A stretch of DNA of 64,000 nucleotides from Caenorhabditis elegans (Eukaryota; Nematoda; Chromadorea; Rhabditida; Rhabditidae). How positions within the stretch are numbered: position 1 is the first letter of the stretch; every line of letters begins with the position of its first letter. The notes under the pieces were generated by a model. That model did not search any database. It was not told the DNA's origin and saw only the letters and a list, made by a program, of their open reading frames with translations. The DNA lies in NCBI RefSeq assembly GCF_000002985.6, contig NC_003280.10, forward strand, positions 1,984,001 through 2,048,000, in the 5' to 3' direction. Both the position numbers and the translations under genes were made by a program. Positions 63,518 to 64,000 of the stretch are shown here, in pieces.

Positions 63518-63745
63518 TCTGGCTTTCCTCATAAATCGAAATGGCAGAGTTTGCCGAACTAGGCCATTCTGGGTCGGAGAGATTTTGTGTAGATTTACGG
63601 CGCGTTGCGTGTCGCGTCGCGGCTCGTTTTTAGTTGTAAAATTGACGTATTTGCCTGTGTGGAGTGCACGGCACTTTTCCACGCGTTGTCCGGCAGGCGA
63701 TTGTCAATGGAGCGCGAAAATTCAATGAGAAAGGCCAGAACCCCG
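63518..63745. repeat. Dispersed GCGACGCGACACGC repeat
   Basis: Complete copy: ATCGAAATGGCAGAGTTTGC, GTAGATTTACGGCGCGTTGC, GTGTGGAGTGCACGGCACTT, GGCAGGCGATTGTCAATGGA. The remaining 255 bp to the window end is A/T-rich with no gene. Confidence 0.8.
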
Positions 63746-64000
63746 TTATTTTTCCGTCGAAATTACGCCGGAACACTGATATTTTATTCGAAATTAACCA
63801 CAAAAAATTTATCTCTAGTTTCGGCTAAAACAAATCCGAATTTTGATGAAAATCACTCATAAATAGCCTAAAAGCTTAGAAAGCGAGATTTTGAGCCTGA
63901 ATTCGTCGGAAAACCCTCCAAATGAACCAAATTCCCTAATTTTACCTACTTTTCTGCAAGTAAAAACAAAAAGAACGCATAATTTATTCGGTAATTCAAC

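Overview
The window looks like a gene-family-rich, transposon-rich chromosome arm of a Caenorhabditis nematode, most likely C. elegans (inference). The support is: introns of about 45-55 bp ending in TTTCAG; arrays of MATH and MATH+BTB (BATH) genes, a family known to be hugely expanded in C. elegans; Helitrons whose promoters carry heat-shock elements; and several short palindromic repeats that I recognise as typical of that genome. No MATH, BATH or homeobox gene symbol is given because sequence alone does not fix which paralog each one is.

Layout. 1-2094 is the 5' part of a Helitron on the minus strand, cut off by the window start, followed by a 3' LINE fragment (2095-2761). 3285-15658 holds five plus-strand MATH loci: two broken two-domain copies, two intact three-domain genes of 441 and 436 codons, and one truncated copy. 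15909-17213 is the 3' part of a minus-strand divergent multi-homeodomain gene with a huge GTATAT microsatellite. A 610-bp palindromic MITE (17283-17892) directly abuts a complete, apparently intact autonomous Helitron (17893-26149) that encodes a 1486-aa Rep/helicase in eight exons. After it come a degenerate MATH copy, a second, degenerate homeodomain locus, and a small glycine-rich membrane protein with a deletion-derived relic.

30954-63132 is a minus-strand BATH array. The first BATH gene has a 10.6-kb last intron packed with nested DNA transposons. An outer element with CTCGGTAAAACG ends holds two CACAGGTAAA-ended elements. One of these carries a cyclin pseudogene, which is itself split by a TNP2-like transposon. 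Three normal BATH genes follow. The rest of the array is a mix of remodelled BATH genes (altered C-terminus, partial MATH domain, insertions) and broken copies, including one split by a solo LTR. There are two or three relics of a second BTB subfamily.

How the genes may work together. BATH proteins are, by family knowledge, substrate adaptors for CUL-3 ubiquitin ligases; MATH-only proteins keep the substrate-binding fold without the BTB domain. Two family-wide regulatory signatures are visible. ACTGATAAG-type GATA sites lie upstream of the MATH genes. A conserved block of about 58 bp lies upstream of every BATH/BTB start and of one unrelated gene, always in the same orientation relative to transcription. 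The picture is of a rapidly duplicating and decaying gene family continually seeded with mobile elements.
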